Shown: positions 35,710 to 45,161, counted from the stretch's first letter. The stretch: 64,000 nucleotides of DNA from Furfurilactobacillus milii (GCF_009864005.1 NZ_WEZQ01000009.1:31920-95919), one strand, 5' to 3'. Notes: generated by a model not told the origin, from the sequence alone. Numbers and translations are program-made.

Positions 35710-36027
35710 AGTGTATCCCTTACTCAACATCTTTTTGAGCTACTATTAGACAGTTGGCATCAATTGATAATTGATAACGAGGTAATTGGCTGCAATTATA
35801 GTACAAAAAAACTATTGGCAGATGAGAACGCACGCTAAAATGGTTTTGGCGATGCTTTGTTGAGTTGGTTTGAAAATAAACTACGCGAGTTAGACAGTCA
35901 TATGGTTCATTTGAAAACATTTAACTATCAAGTACCGAACTTCTATTTAAAGCGAGGATATAATACATTTGGTAAGCTGGATTACTCAAGTGATGTCAGT
36001 GAGTATTGCACGGTGAAAAAGCTGTAA
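35710..36027 (+). pseudogene. GNAT acetyltransferase remnant
   Basis: One reading frame from about 35710 to TAA 36025 resembles the second half of a GNAT enzyme: IIDNEVIGCNYS, then DENAR, a stop codon at about 35836, then NGFGDALLSWFENKL, and a typical C-terminus NYQVPNFYLKRGY. The stop falls exactly in the acetyl-CoA loop (R-x-x-G-x-G/A) and the N-terminal part is missing or shortened. A dead gene; function lost. Confidence 0.7.
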
Positions 36028-36031
36028 ACGA

Positions 36032-36059
36032 AGATCTGCATAAATTGCAGGTCTTTTTG
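36032..36059 (+). terminator. terminator after the GNAT remnant
   Basis: AGATCTGCA (36032-36040) pairs with TGCAGGTCT (36046-36054), one wobble, followed by TTTT. Confidence 0.7.
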
Positions 36060-36126
36060 TTATCAAGGCTTTTAGGACAACGAGTAAGATTAAGAAAATT
36101 AAGGGGGGAGAAGGAGGGTGCTCACA

Positions 36127-36957
36127 TTGACTGATGAGAAACTAGAACAAGAACTAGTGAGATTGCGAACAGAAAGTCCACAGGTGGTTAATTATTCTTT
36201 GTTAGCAGCGATGTTGGATAACATCGGCAATCTTAATTCAGTGTTGCGCGACCAACTGATTTACAGTTCGTTTGCACAGTGGATTGACGACTGCATGATT
36301 TCAAATGAACAGGCGGTCTGGTTATTAAGACAAGTTCAGCAACGGAATTTATTGTTCAGCGGGATTTATGAACGTCAAAACGACGCAGTCTATACGAGAA
36401 CATTTACGGCGTTATTATTGACGTCACTCATCGCTCGGGATGCACGCTCGACGTTTATGACGGCAGAAATGCGAACCCATCTTTTTGAAGACGCAACGCA
36501 GTATTTACAGTTGGAAAATGATTTACGAGGGTTGACCGAACATGGTTGGGCACATGCATTTGGCCATGGTGGCGACCTGCTGTATTACGTTTGTTATCAT
36601 CCAAAGTTTCCAACCCGACTTATTCCACAAGCGTTGGCTGGTATTTATCATGGTATTATGCTGCCTAGCGGTTTTACGGCAGGTGAAGGCAGTCGCTTGG
36701 ACAACTGTCTTGTTGCGTTACTGGCGCAGGATCGCATAACGGAAAGTCAGCTACTCAACTGGTTGCGCGGGATACAGGGCGTCATTGCCTCAACCGCTGA
36801 TCAGTCGCTACAGTTCGATCAAAACAACAAATTAATTAACCTGTGTGTTTCATTGGCCTATAAAATGCGCTTTGAAAGTTTGTCTACGCCAGGACTATCG
36901 GCATGGTTAGATGAGCAGATTCGAGACTTTTATGAGGCCAATGGGACAGTGGCCTGA
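36127..36957 (+). CDS. DUF2785 protein
   Basis: About 276 residues, helical, without signal or membrane segments. The conserved family core GWAHAFGHGGDLLYYVCYHP is present, with closely spaced His residues that could hold a metal; this is inference. TTG 36127 lies nine bases after AAGGAGG, whereas GTG 36118 abuts it, so TTG is preferred. The GNAT gene follows within 17 bases. Function of the family is not established. Confidence 0.75.
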   Translation: MTDEKLEQELVRLRTESPQVVNYSLLAAMLDNIGNLNSVLRDQLIYSSFAQWIDDCMISNEQAVWLLRQVQQRNLLFSGIYERQNDAVYTRTFTALLLTSLIARDARSTFMTAEMRTHLFEDATQYLQLENDLRGLTEHGWAHAFGHGGDLLYYVCYHPKFPTRLIPQALAGIYHGIMLPSGFTAGEGSRLDNCLVALLAQDRITESQLLNWLRGIQGVIASTADQSLQFDQNNKLINLCVSLAYKMRFESLSTPGLSAWLDEQIRDFYEANGTVA

Positions 36958-36973
36958 TCTGGAGATGGTCTAT

Positions 36974-37456
36974 ATGAATATTGAATTAAAACAATACGTT
37001 GATACGATTCAGTGTCAACGATTAGTGGAAAACTATCAATTGAGCGATTTAACTTTCACAGGTTCGCCGCAGTCAGTGATTGAAAAGGCCAAGCGAGATC
37101 ATGATCGGGTGCCAGTGATGATTATAAATGATGACCAGTTAGCCGGCTTCTTTTGCCTTCATTTGTACCAAGGTCCATTGGAAATTGGTGGCTGTGCTGA
37201 TACTGATGTTTTATTGCGTGCTTTGTCGATTGACGAACGCTTCAGGGGACAAGGTATTTCGCTTGCCGCGATGAAGTTGGTACCGGCATTTGTTAAAGCT
37301 CATTTTCCGTATGTGACTCGTATTATTTTGGCCGTGAACTACCGTAATATACCTGCACAACACCTTTATCAGAAGGCGGGCTTTCACGATACGGGCATTC
37401 AGCGTGTTGGCAAGATTGGCCCGCAGTATGTTCTGTTTAAAATGATAAATGCGTGA
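36974..37456 (+). CDS. GNAT-family N-acetyltransferase
   Basis: About 160 residues. The acetyl-CoA-binding motif is RFRGQGISLAAMKLVPAF, and the C-terminal segment NIPAQHLYQKAGFHDTG is typical of GNAT fold strands 5-6. GGAG at 36961 precedes ATG 36974. It lies between the DUF2785 and DJ-1-like genes in a tight three-gene set. Acceptor substrate unknown. Confidence 0.85.
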   Translation: MNIELKQYVDTIQCQRLVENYQLSDLTFTGSPQSVIEKAKRDHDRVPVMIINDDQLAGFFCLHLYQGPLEIGGCADTDVLLRALSIDERFRGQGISLAAMKLVPAFVKAHFPYVTRIILAVNYRNIPAQHLYQKAGFHDTGIQRVGKIGPQYVLFKMINA

Positions 37457-37479
37457 GTTACTGCCGGGGAGGGATAACG

Positions 37480-38079
37480 ATGAATAAAATTCTAGTGATG
37501 ATTTATGATGGCTTTTCGATGTATGAAATTAGTCCGTTAACTTCGATTCTTGCCTGGAGTCAAACAGATTGGCAAATTGATGTTGTAGCCGCTGAGCACA
37601 AGCCATATCAAACTGAAGATGGGTTCGATGTAATGCCACAAATGACATTTGAAGATGTTCAGAATATTCAGGCGTACCAGATGCTCGTTATGCCAGGAAT
37701 CGCGAATTATCATACCGTTTTACCTGATCAAAGGAACATTGTCTTTCTCAGTCGTTTTAAAACGCGGCCACGACCAGTTATCGCGGCAATTTCGGCTTCA
37801 CCCATTCTACTGGCAAAAGCTGGGTTATTGGACGACACCAAGTTTGTGGCGGGACTATTCGAAAGTGCATACGAAGAGGAGCGTTTCATTCCCAAACGTA
37901 ATTTGGTGCGTAAACCAGTTGTATCGGATAATGGTATTGTGACTTCCACTGCGTTCTTCCCTCGTGAATTTGGCATCACCGCGGCACATGCAATTGGCGT
38001 CAATGTTCCGAAAAACATTTTTGAACAGTTTGGGACAGATGCAAGTGCCGAAGATTTAACTTTTCGAGATAATGGCTAG
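37480..38079 (+). CDS. DJ-1/PfpI-family protein lacking the nucleophile Cys
   Basis: About 199 residues with the DJ-1/PfpI flavodoxin-like core: ILVMIYDGFSMYEISPL at the N-terminus (with the usual Glu) and LVMPGIANY. The nucleophile elbow, normally AICxxP/G, reads AISASPILLAKAGLL with Ser at residue 105 in place of Cys. Such a protein might be a structural or sensory homologue instead of an active glyoxalase/protease. GGGAGGG precedes ATG 37480. Confidence 0.8.
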   Translation: MNKILVMIYDGFSMYEISPLTSILAWSQTDWQIDVVAAEHKPYQTEDGFDVMPQMTFEDVQNIQAYQMLVMPGIANYHTVLPDQRNIVFLSRFKTRPRPVIAAISASPILLAKAGLLDDTKFVAGLFESAYEEERFIPKRNLVRKPVVSDNGIVTSTAFFPREFGITAAHAIGVNVPKNIFEQFGTDASAEDLTFRDNG

Positions 38080-38157
38080 TTCTGCAATTTTATTGTAAGG
38101 TCGGTTTGCTGCAAATTTGTACGAAAATATGTATACTAATGCTGAGAGGTGATGGTG

Positions 38158-38421
38158 ATGGTTAATCCACAAAAAAATTTAAATATTCGACCTGTTTCAG
38201 AGCTACGTACTTATAACAAAGTGTTAAATCAGGTTGGACCAGATAGCCCCGTTATTTTGACAAAAAATGGCTATGGTAAATATGTTCTGCTTGATTTAGA
38301 AGATTATGAAAAGTATGAGAAGTGGTCAATTGCTGAGGAATTGACCAAAGAAATTGAGAATGCAAAAAAAGAGAAAACCCATAAGTTTTCGGATGTTCGA
38401 AAGGAAATTTTAGGAGAATGA
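38158..38421 (+). CDS. Phd/YefM-family antitoxin
   Basis: About 87 residues. The N-terminal DNA-binding fold contains NIRPVSELRTYNKVL and SPVILTKNGYGKYVLLDLEDYE, the Phd/YefM hallmark. The C-terminus is charged and would wrap around the toxin. GAGAGG precedes ATG 38158 by eight bases. Its stop overlaps the toxin start. A -10-like TATACT is at about 38132; autoregulation is expected. Confidence 0.85.
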   Translation: MVNPQKNLNIRPVSELRTYNKVLNQVGPDSPVILTKNGYGKYVLLDLEDYEKYEKWSIAEELTKEIENAKKEKTHKFSDVRKEILGE

Positions 38422-38744
38422 GCTATGATCTGGAGATTGCAGAGGGTGCAGAACACAGTTTAAAGCTTATAACTGTGCAGATACGTGAATCCTTTGGGGA
38501 TGTAATTGCCAGAAAAAGGATTTTAACATTGCTAAATGGTATAAATAATTTAGCTTCGTTTCCAAGAATGGGTAAAAATGCACGAAAACAGGGATTTCCG
38601 ATAGCTTCAGAGTTTTACTTAATGACGATAGGCAAAAATATTGTACTTTATGAAATTCAGGAAAAAAGTGCACGTGTTGTGGTACTAAGAATTTTTTCGA
38701 GTTCTCAGAACATTGCTGAGAGGATAATGAACTTGGACTTGTAA
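38418..38744 (+). CDS. RelE/ParE-family toxin
   Basis: About 108 residues with the RelE/ParE fold pattern: N-terminal strand-helix-helix (YDLEIAEGAEHSLKLI), central FPRMGKNARKQGFP and a C-terminal strand VVVLRIFSSSQN. ATG overlaps the antitoxin stop (ATGA), ensuring coupled translation. Either an mRNA interferase or a gyrase poison; the branch cannot be settled by eye. Confidence 0.82.
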   Translation: MSYDLEIAEGAEHSLKLITVQIRESFGDVIARKRILTLLNGINNLASFPRMGKNARKQGFPIASEFYLMTIGKNIVLYEIQEKSARVVVLRIFSSSQNIAERIMNLDL

Positions 38745-38874
38745 ATGAAGTATTAAAAAAACAGAGAGTCGATTAAACATTTCGTTCAATGTTTGTAAGT
38801 GTGCTTAATTGATTATTTGTCCCGCTTGCACAGTAAGTTGGTGCTAAAAAGGTTGAGCTGGATAAAATATGCCG

Positions 38875-38917
38875 ATAAGTCAAAACCACTGATACAGTGC
38901 TTTTGACTTATTTTTTT
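38875..38917 (+). terminator. terminator after the toxin-antitoxin pair
   Basis: ATAAGTCAAAA (38875-38885) with TTTTGACTTAT (38901-38911), and inner CACTG/CAGTG, followed by T residues. Confidence 0.85.
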
Positions 38918-39017
38918 ATGAGATGATTTAGTGTATTCTCACCGTTTTCTAACAATTGACGACATTCTGCGCTATACTTAATCAACGAGTGATTTTCAGA
39001 ACGGGGGATCAGTTTGC

Positions 39018-39974
39018 ATGGCCACATATGGGGCAACGTTTCGGCAGCTACGAATCGGTAAGAATATGACTTTAAAGGAACTGGCTGACGAACAAGTGAG
39101 TGTTGGTTTCTTGTCTAAGTTTGAAACGGATCAATCGAAAATTAGTGTAGACCGGTTGATGCATCTACTGGATAGGATGAATGTGACTGCTGATGAATAT
39201 TTCTTTGCCCAACATGATGGTTATGCCATGCCCCAAGTACCTAAAGTATGGTCTGAAATGAGTGCGCCAAACGCTGTGGCAACATTAGGCAGCAGTTTTT
39301 ATTACACCGCTGGGTTATCGAATCGCGGGCAATGGGAAAAATTAGCGCGGTGGCAACATCACTTGGCCGAACGGGCCTCCTCAACACCGACAATGGGTCA
39401 TTGGTTAAACTTGGATTTTGCGCAACTGCTTCTGGCACAACATCAGCAGGCAGACCCCCGTCCGTTTGTTCAACGGGCGATCACGTACTTACGACAAATT
39501 GATGAGTGGAGTATTTACGAGTTGATCGTGTTTAACGTTTTTCTGCAGGGGATGAGTGTACCTGACGCACAGCAACTAGCTCTGTCCGCCAAGCATAAGT
39601 TGGTTTCACAGGCTCCACTTAGCGAGATTGCAGGGATGCACCATGGCTTTTTGGTCACTAGTTTTTGCTTTTTTATGAACCGCACTCGTTTCGATATAGC
39701 GGAAGAATTGCTTGGTCAGATGCACAGTCTGCACAAAGAACAATCACCACAACAAAGTACTGGCGATTTCGGAATGTTAATTCTGTGGTGTCAGGGATGG
39801 CTGACCTATCGCCGTGACAGTGAGGAACGGGGTCATTCACAGATGAAAGATGCACTGACAATTATGCGATTGTGCGAAGAGGAAAGCCTGTGGCGTTTGT
39901 ACGCTGCTTTTAGTGAACGAATTTGGCAAACGAAGGATGATCATTTACTTTATCATTCACGATTAATGGCCTAG
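39018..39974 (+). CDS. Rgg-family regulator 1 of 5
   Basis: About 318 residues. The N-terminal Cro/C1-type HTH (TFRQLRIGKNMTLKELADEQVSVGFLSKFETDQSKIS) is followed by a long all-helical repeat domain that in Rgg proteins binds a short peptide. First of five tandem paralogues spaced 11-13 bases apart, clearly one operon with a -10 TATACT at 38973. Closest relative is the next gene. No small hydrophobic pheromone ORF was found beside it. Confidence 0.85.
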   Translation: MATYGATFRQLRIGKNMTLKELADEQVSVGFLSKFETDQSKISVDRLMHLLDRMNVTADEYFFAQHDGYAMPQVPKVWSEMSAPNAVATLGSSFYYTAGLSNRGQWEKLARWQHHLAERASSTPTMGHWLNLDFAQLLLAQHQQADPRPFVQRAITYLRQIDEWSIYELIVFNVFLQGMSVPDAQQLALSAKHKLVSQAPLSEIAGMHHGFLVTSFCFFMNRTRFDIAEELLGQMHSLHKEQSPQQSTGDFGMLILWCQGWLTYRRDSEERGHSQMKDALTIMRLCEEESLWRLYAAFSERIWQTKDDHLLYHSRLMA

Positions 39975-39987
39975 AAAGGGGAATGAC

Positions 39988-40944
39988 ATGGCATCATATG
40001 GCGAAACGTTTCATCAGTTGCGTGTGGGTAAAGGATTAACGTTAAAAGAACTTGCAGATGAACAGGCTAGTGTCAGTTTTCTCTCAAAGTTTGAACAGGG
40101 CCAATCGAAAATCAGTGTTGATCGACTGATGCATTTGCTCAAGAAAATGAATGTGACCGCTGATGAGTATTTCTTCCTGCAGCATGATCGTTATCTGAAC
40201 TCTCCGATGCCGGTGGAGTGGCGTGAAATGGGCGCTGCAAACGCACTAACAGATTTAACGAACATTTTCCTGATTAGTTCGGGTTTGGCGATACGACATC
40301 AGTGGAAAAAACTTTACGCGCGGCTCGATGTATTGAAAGAAAATGCAAAAAAATCCCCAACGGTTAATAATGTGTTGGGATACGACTATGGTCGAATGAT
40401 GCTGGCCAATCATACCGGGAAAAGCATTGAGCACAGTTCGGATTATGCTGTGAAATATTTAAAGCAGATTGACGATTGGGGCATTTATGAAATTTTAGTC
40501 CTCGAATCCTTTTTAACTGCCATGCCATTGGCCGATGTTGAATTATTTACTAATATTGCTGAACGTAAACTGACGGCGAATGAGTCAATTATGTATGTTG
40601 CGGGCATGCATCGCGGATTTTTAGTCAGTAGTTTTTCATATTTTATGTCGTTAGATCAGTTTGCGTTAGCCAATGAAACTTTATCGAAGATGGAAGCTTT
40701 ACATAAAAAGCGTGATGGTCGTGATTTGACTGCTAATTTCGCGATGACGATATTGTGGTGCGAAGGTTGGCTCAAATATCGCGTTGACGACAAGGTACTG
40801 GGCAAGTCCAAGATGAACGATGCCACCACCATGATGAGGTTATGTAAAGAAGATCGTATGTTTAGGATTTATGACGATTTTACGGCAGAAATCGTGAGTG
40901 CACCAAATGATCACGATTTTCATTACGGCACCGTTATTTCTTAG
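39988..40944 (+). CDS. Rgg-family regulator 2 of 5
   Basis: About 318 residues, same architecture as regulator 1 (N-terminus MASYGETFHQLRVGKGLTLK). Similarity continues through the helical domain (AGMHRGFLVSSF against AGMHHGFLVTSF), so the two are a recent duplication pair. AAAGGGG precedes the ATG. Confidence 0.85.
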   Translation: MASYGETFHQLRVGKGLTLKELADEQASVSFLSKFEQGQSKISVDRLMHLLKKMNVTADEYFFLQHDRYLNSPMPVEWREMGAANALTDLTNIFLISSGLAIRHQWKKLYARLDVLKENAKKSPTVNNVLGYDYGRMMLANHTGKSIEHSSDYAVKYLKQIDDWGIYEILVLESFLTAMPLADVELFTNIAERKLTANESIMYVAGMHRGFLVSSFSYFMSLDQFALANETLSKMEALHKKRDGRDLTANFAMTILWCEGWLKYRVDDKVLGKSKMNDATTMMRLCKEDRMFRIYDDFTAEIVSAPNDHDFHYGTVIS

Positions 40945-40955
40945 GAGAGGTCAAT

Positions 40956-41909
40956 ATGCAATCGTTAGGACAAACGTTTCATGCATTTCGGCAAAATAAA
41001 AACTTAACGCTCAAAGAAATTGCTGATGAACAGGTCAGTGTGGCCGTGATTTCCAAATTCGAACACGATCAAACGACATTGAGCATTAATCGGTTTCTCC
41101 ATTTCTTAGGGCGAATAAATGTCACGACAACAGATTTCTTTTATCACTATTTTGATCGTTTTGAAAATGAAAAGGTCCTGGATATTTGGGGCGTTCAGGC
41201 TTCCTTTGAGGGTATATTAGCCAATTTTTACGAAGGCAATCATATTGCCAGTGCGACGAATACAACGGATATTAATGAAATGGGTGCACTGAAAACATAC
41301 ACAAAAGCTGTGCAGGTAAAAGCACGGCAGGAGCCAACGCTGATCAATCGAGTAATCGCTGCGTGGATGGCCAGTATTTTAGATGCTCAACAGTTGCATT
41401 TTGACGATAGCGCCAAGACCATACAACCAGTGGTGGATTACTTAACCAGTGTTGGTGAGTGGAACGAACTTGAGCTTATTATTTTTGTTTTCATTATTCC
41501 GACGGCAGATCCCGATGTTTTGATGCAACTTTTCCGTCGTTATTTGAACCAAGCAGAATTGTATCAAGGATTACCCGAGGCAAATAATCTGGGTTTTTCT
41601 GCTTGTTTCTCGTTGTTTACATGCATGATTGCCAAACAAAAAGGAAAATATGCAGTACAGGTATTGAAGAAGTTCGATAAATTAGTTACTAAATTTGAAA
41701 GTGCACGGTTTGCCATTCTTAGAGAATTTCTACATGGCTGGTTGAAAGTGTTTCAGGGTAATCGTCACGATGGACTGGAACAATGTCAGACCGTTTTGAA
41801 CCTGACACAAACGCTGGGATTAGCAAAGACACATGCCTATTATCATGAGTTATATGAGCATCTTTCCGCTTCCCCGCCGACCTTGTTAATCTTCGTGCGT
41901 TTTTTTTAA
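40956..41909 (+). CDS. Rgg-family regulator 3 of 5
   Basis: About 317 residues. It begins MQSLGQTFHAFRQNKNLTLK and belongs to the second subgroup (regulators 3-5). The HTH is followed by the divergent helical domain. It ends unusually, in IFVRFF encoded by a T-rich run just before the ribosome site of the next gene, which may reflect a slipped or shortened C-terminus. Confidence 0.82.
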   Translation: MQSLGQTFHAFRQNKNLTLKEIADEQVSVAVISKFEHDQTTLSINRFLHFLGRINVTTTDFFYHYFDRFENEKVLDIWGVQASFEGILANFYEGNHIASATNTTDINEMGALKTYTKAVQVKARQEPTLINRVIAAWMASILDAQQLHFDDSAKTIQPVVDYLTSVGEWNELELIIFVFIIPTADPDVLMQLFRRYLNQAELYQGLPEANNLGFSACFSLFTCMIAKQKGKYAVQVLKKFDKLVTKFESARFAILREFLHGWLKVFQGNRHDGLEQCQTVLNLTQTLGLAKTHAYYHELYEHLSASPPTLLIFVRFF

Positions 41910-41920
41910 GGAGAATTTTT

Positions 41921-42904
41921 ATGCAATCGTTAGGACAAACGTTTCATGAATTACGCAAAAGCAAAAATTTAACGCTTAAAGAAGTTGCGGATGACGAAAT
42001 CAGCATGGCGGTGATTTCGAAGTTTGAAAATGACCAAACTATGCTAGGTGTGGATCGGTTTTTGCATTTGTTACAGCAAATCAACGTGACCACGACAGAC
42101 TTTTTCTATCGTTATCGACAGTCGGACGAGCACAATAAAAATGCATGGTCGCAATTTTCAGAAGATGGCAGCGAGTTGCCAGAAATCTTTGATGTTTTAG
42201 CACCCTATGCGGATGTATTTCAAATTTCCAGCGATGAAAGTCAAAGTATGGCACAAAAGATCTTAAGCCTTCAAACGTACATCAAGTTGATGGAACAAGA
42301 ATTAAAGAGAAATCCAAGTTTGACTAATCGTTTGAAAATATCTTTGGCAAAAGCAGCGTTGAAGATACACCAATCCAACATGAAAGATCACTTCTCGACA
42401 CATCAAGAAATGTTACCAATTATTGATTATTTAGGCGAGGTAGACGTCTGGACTGCTTTTGAATTACTGTTCTTTATTTCAACTTCGATTTATATGGATG
42501 TCGATGATGCTATGATGCTTTTTTCTCGGTTTATGAAGCAAGCAGATTTTTATGTTCGTTTAACGGATTTGAGGAACTTAGGGTATTCCGTTTGTTTCAC
42601 GCTTTTTTCGATTATGGTCGCACACAGAACGTATGATAACGCTAAAATAGTGCTGGAGAAATTCGATGATTTACTGAGCAAGGATACTGATTTAGAAGCA
42701 CAATTTGCCATCATGAGTTTGTTTTTACATGGTTGGTATCTGTATGTAACTGGACAAGAAGATGTTGGCAAAGATAAATGCAATACTGTATTACAACTCT
42801 GCAAAACCCTGCATTTAAATGTCGATTCACGTTCTTATCGCGAAATTTATGTGAACATGCAGGACAAGGAATCGGCCATGATTTACTCAAGAATCTTTGA
42901 TTAA
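41921..42904 (+). CDS. Rgg-family regulator 4 of 5
   Basis: About 327 residues. The N-terminus MQSLGQTFHELRKSKNLTLK is nearly identical to those of regulators 3 and 5, while the peptide-binding helical domain diverges, as expected if each senses a different peptide and shares similar DNA sites. AAGGAG precedes the ATG. Confidence 0.84.
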   Translation: MQSLGQTFHELRKSKNLTLKEVADDEISMAVISKFENDQTMLGVDRFLHLLQQINVTTTDFFYRYRQSDEHNKNAWSQFSEDGSELPEIFDVLAPYADVFQISSDESQSMAQKILSLQTYIKLMEQELKRNPSLTNRLKISLAKAALKIHQSNMKDHFSTHQEMLPIIDYLGEVDVWTAFELLFFISTSIYMDVDDAMMLFSRFMKQADFYVRLTDLRNLGYSVCFTLFSIMVAHRTYDNAKIVLEKFDDLLSKDTDLEAQFAIMSLFLHGWYLYVTGQEDVGKDKCNTVLQLCKTLHLNVDSRSYREIYVNMQDKESAMIYSRIFD

Positions 42905-42915
42905 GGGGACATTCT

Positions 42916-43887
42916 ATGCCATCACTGGGACAAACATTTCATGAGCTGCGCAAAAGCAAGGGACTAACACTTAAAGAAGTCGCTGACGAGCAAGTTAGTG
43001 TGGCCGTGATTTCGAAGTTTGAAAATGGCACTAGTATGCTTGGTGTTGATCGTTTCTTACATCTGCTGAATCAGATTCACGTGACAACCAGTGAGTTTTT
43101 CTATTGGCAAACGGATCGGTATGCTGTTGATGCAAGTTCACCCTTTAATGAAGACGGTCATTCTGCACCTAGCTGGAAGCTAATAGAGCCGTTTCAGGAA
43201 ATCATCGCTCTAGTTAATAAGGCTGATCCACCAAAAAACGTTACGCCTGTGAATCAGTATCAACAGAGATTAGCAAAGGCGGTCAGGGACCAGCCAACAC
43301 CGATGAATTTATTGCTAATGGCGTACGTTAACAGCAGTGCCGACTTAGTGCATTTTAATTTGGATAAGGCAGCTCAAGATATTTTACCAGTGGTTAACTA
43401 TTTAAGCGCAGTTGATCAATGGGGCGAATTTGAAGTTTATTTGCTCATTTTTTCGCTATCCTTTCTTGAAGCTGAGGACGTGTTGCGATTGTTTAAACGG
43501 GCAATGCGCCGTGCAGACTGGTATCAATGGCTGTCCGATGATCGCCATATGCGGTTTAATTTGTGTTTTGATTCTTTTTCTGTGTTGACAGGAAAACAAC
43601 ATTACGCCGAAGCGGCCGAAGTGCTGACAACAATGGACGAACTCGTTCACGACAAAGACAGCTCAGATGTGCGGTATGCGGTTCAAAACCTTTTTATGCA
43701 CGGTTGGCTAGACATCGTCACTGGTGCAAAAGAAAAAGGTAAACAGCAGTGTGAGAATGCACTGTCTGTTTACCGAATTTTGAATGTTAGCGGGGATGAC
43801 GATCTATTGCGCCCGATTTATGAGCACATTTTGAAATATGATCCGAGCGATTTGAAACATATGATGATTATGATGACATTGGGTTAG
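42916..43887 (+). CDS. Rgg-family regulator 5 of 5
   Basis: About 323 residues, starting MPSLGQTFHELRKSKGLTLK. Last of the array. Its TAG stop overlaps the TAA stop of convergent hflX in the tetranucleotide TTAG (43884-43887), leaving no room for a terminator between them. Confidence 0.84.
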   Translation: MPSLGQTFHELRKSKGLTLKEVADEQVSVAVISKFENGTSMLGVDRFLHLLNQIHVTTSEFFYWQTDRYAVDASSPFNEDGHSAPSWKLIEPFQEIIALVNKADPPKNVTPVNQYQQRLAKAVRDQPTPMNLLLMAYVNSSADLVHFNLDKAAQDILPVVNYLSAVDQWGEFEVYLLIFSLSFLEAEDVLRLFKRAMRRADWYQWLSDDRHMRFNLCFDSFSVLTGKQHYAEAAEVLTTMDELVHDKDSSDVRYAVQNLFMHGWLDIVTGAKEKGKQQCENALSVYRILNVSGDDDLLRPIYEHILKYDPSDLKHMMIMMTLG

Positions 43888-45161
43888 TTTACCCGATACT
43901 TTTCAAACCGTTGTGCTGATTCATCCGTCAGCTCGACGGTTATTTTAGTACCTTCGGCAACATATTCGGTTTCCAAAATATGTGCCTTTTCATTCAAGAA
44001 GTTCAAAATGTTGCCTTGGTCAAACGGAATCAACAGGGTAACTGTCTGGTAGTTCTTAAAGACTTGTTCCCGAATCATCGTGATCAATTCGTCCAATGAA
44101 GCGTCGTCGCGGGCCGAGTAAACGAGCTGCATACCCTCGCGTGACGGGTACTTAGCTTCCGTCTTGTCGGCTTTGTTAAACGCAACGATCATTGGAATAT
44201 CAGTGACACCAATTGCCTTAAGTGCCTCATTAGTGGTTTCCATCATTTTTTCACTGTTCGGGTCACTATAATCTACGACCTGAATGAGCAAATCGGCGTT
44301 AGCAGCTTCAGCCAGCGTAGAACGGAATGCTTCGACTAATCCGTGAGGCAGCTTGCTGACAAAACCAACGGTGTCTGAAAGTAGGAACTGCTTTTGATCC
44401 GGCAGGTTGATCTGTCGAACACTGGTATCAAGCGTTGCAAACAACATGTTCTTTTCAAACACTTGTTTGTCTTCGTTTAAGCCGTATTTGCGGACAAGAC
44501 CGTTCATAGTGGTTGACTTACCAGCGTTGGTATAACCGACTAATGCCACAGTGGGGAGGCCGTTCTTTTCCCGTTGCGTGCGTTGTGTGTCGGCGGCTTT
44601 AGTGATGTCGGTTAGCTCGCCCTTCAGATGCTTGATCTGATTGTTGATGGTCCGGCGATCCATTTCTTGCTGCGTTTCACCAGCACCACGGTTAGTAAAT
44701 CCACCACCACCGGCACCAGTTTGCTGGTCCAAACGTTGGTTAACACTTGTATGCAACCGTGGTAGCTGATACTGGAGTTGAGCAATTTGAACCTGTAACT
44801 TAGCTTCCCGTGTCTGAGCACGGTTGGCAAAGATATCCAGGATCAAAGCAGTTCTGTCCAGTACACTTGCTTTGGTAGCAGATTCAATGTTACGAATCTG
44901 TGAAGCGGTAAGCTCGTCATTTGTCACGATGGTATCCACGTTTTCACTGGCCACAATTTCAGCCAGTTCGGTAATTTTTCCCTTACCAAAGTAAGTGCCT
45001 GGATGCGGCCGTTCAAGTTTTTGACGAACTTCTTCCTTAACAATCATATTATTGGCGGCAACTAGGTTGGCAAGTTCTTCCATGGAATATTCAAAGTTGC
45101 CAGCACCGGTGTTGAGACCGGCAATAATAACTTCTTTTGGTGCAATTGCAGTTTCGTCCAA
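43884..45161 (-). CDS. hflX: ribosome-associated GTPase HflX
   Basis: About 425 residues. The N-terminal HflX domain contains GKGKITEL and IFANRAQTREAKLQVQIAQLQY. The G-domain shows GYTNAGKST (G1), DTVGF (G3) and NKADK (G4). HflX splits stalled or stressed ribosomes. The start is a TTG at 45161 after AGAGGA. It is convergent with the Rgg array and ends in overlap with it. Confidence 0.94.
   Translation of the reverse strand: MDETAIAPKEVIIAGLNTGAGNFEYSMEELANLVAANNMIVKEEVRQKLERPHPGTYFGKGKITELAEIVASENVDTIVTNDELTASQIRNIESATKASVLDRTALILDIFANRAQTREAKLQVQIAQLQYQLPRLHTSVNQRLDQQTGAGGGGFTNRGAGETQQEMDRRTINNQIKHLKGELTDITKAADTQRTQREKNGLPTVALVGYTNAGKSTTMNGLVRKYGLNEDKQVFEKNMLFATLDTSVRQINLPDQKQFLLSDTVGFVSKLPHGLVEAFRSTLAEAANADLLIQVVDYSDPNSEKMMETTNEALKAIGVTDIPMIVAFNKADKTEAKYPSREGMQLVYSARDDASLDELITMIREQVFKNYQTVTLLIPFDQGNILNFLNEKAHILETEYVAEGTKITVELTDESAQRFEKYRVN

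Noticed and set aside
38745..39017. Short hydrophobic pheromone ORF for the Rgg array
   Set aside because: Only a seven-codon frame without ribosome site was found; not supportable.
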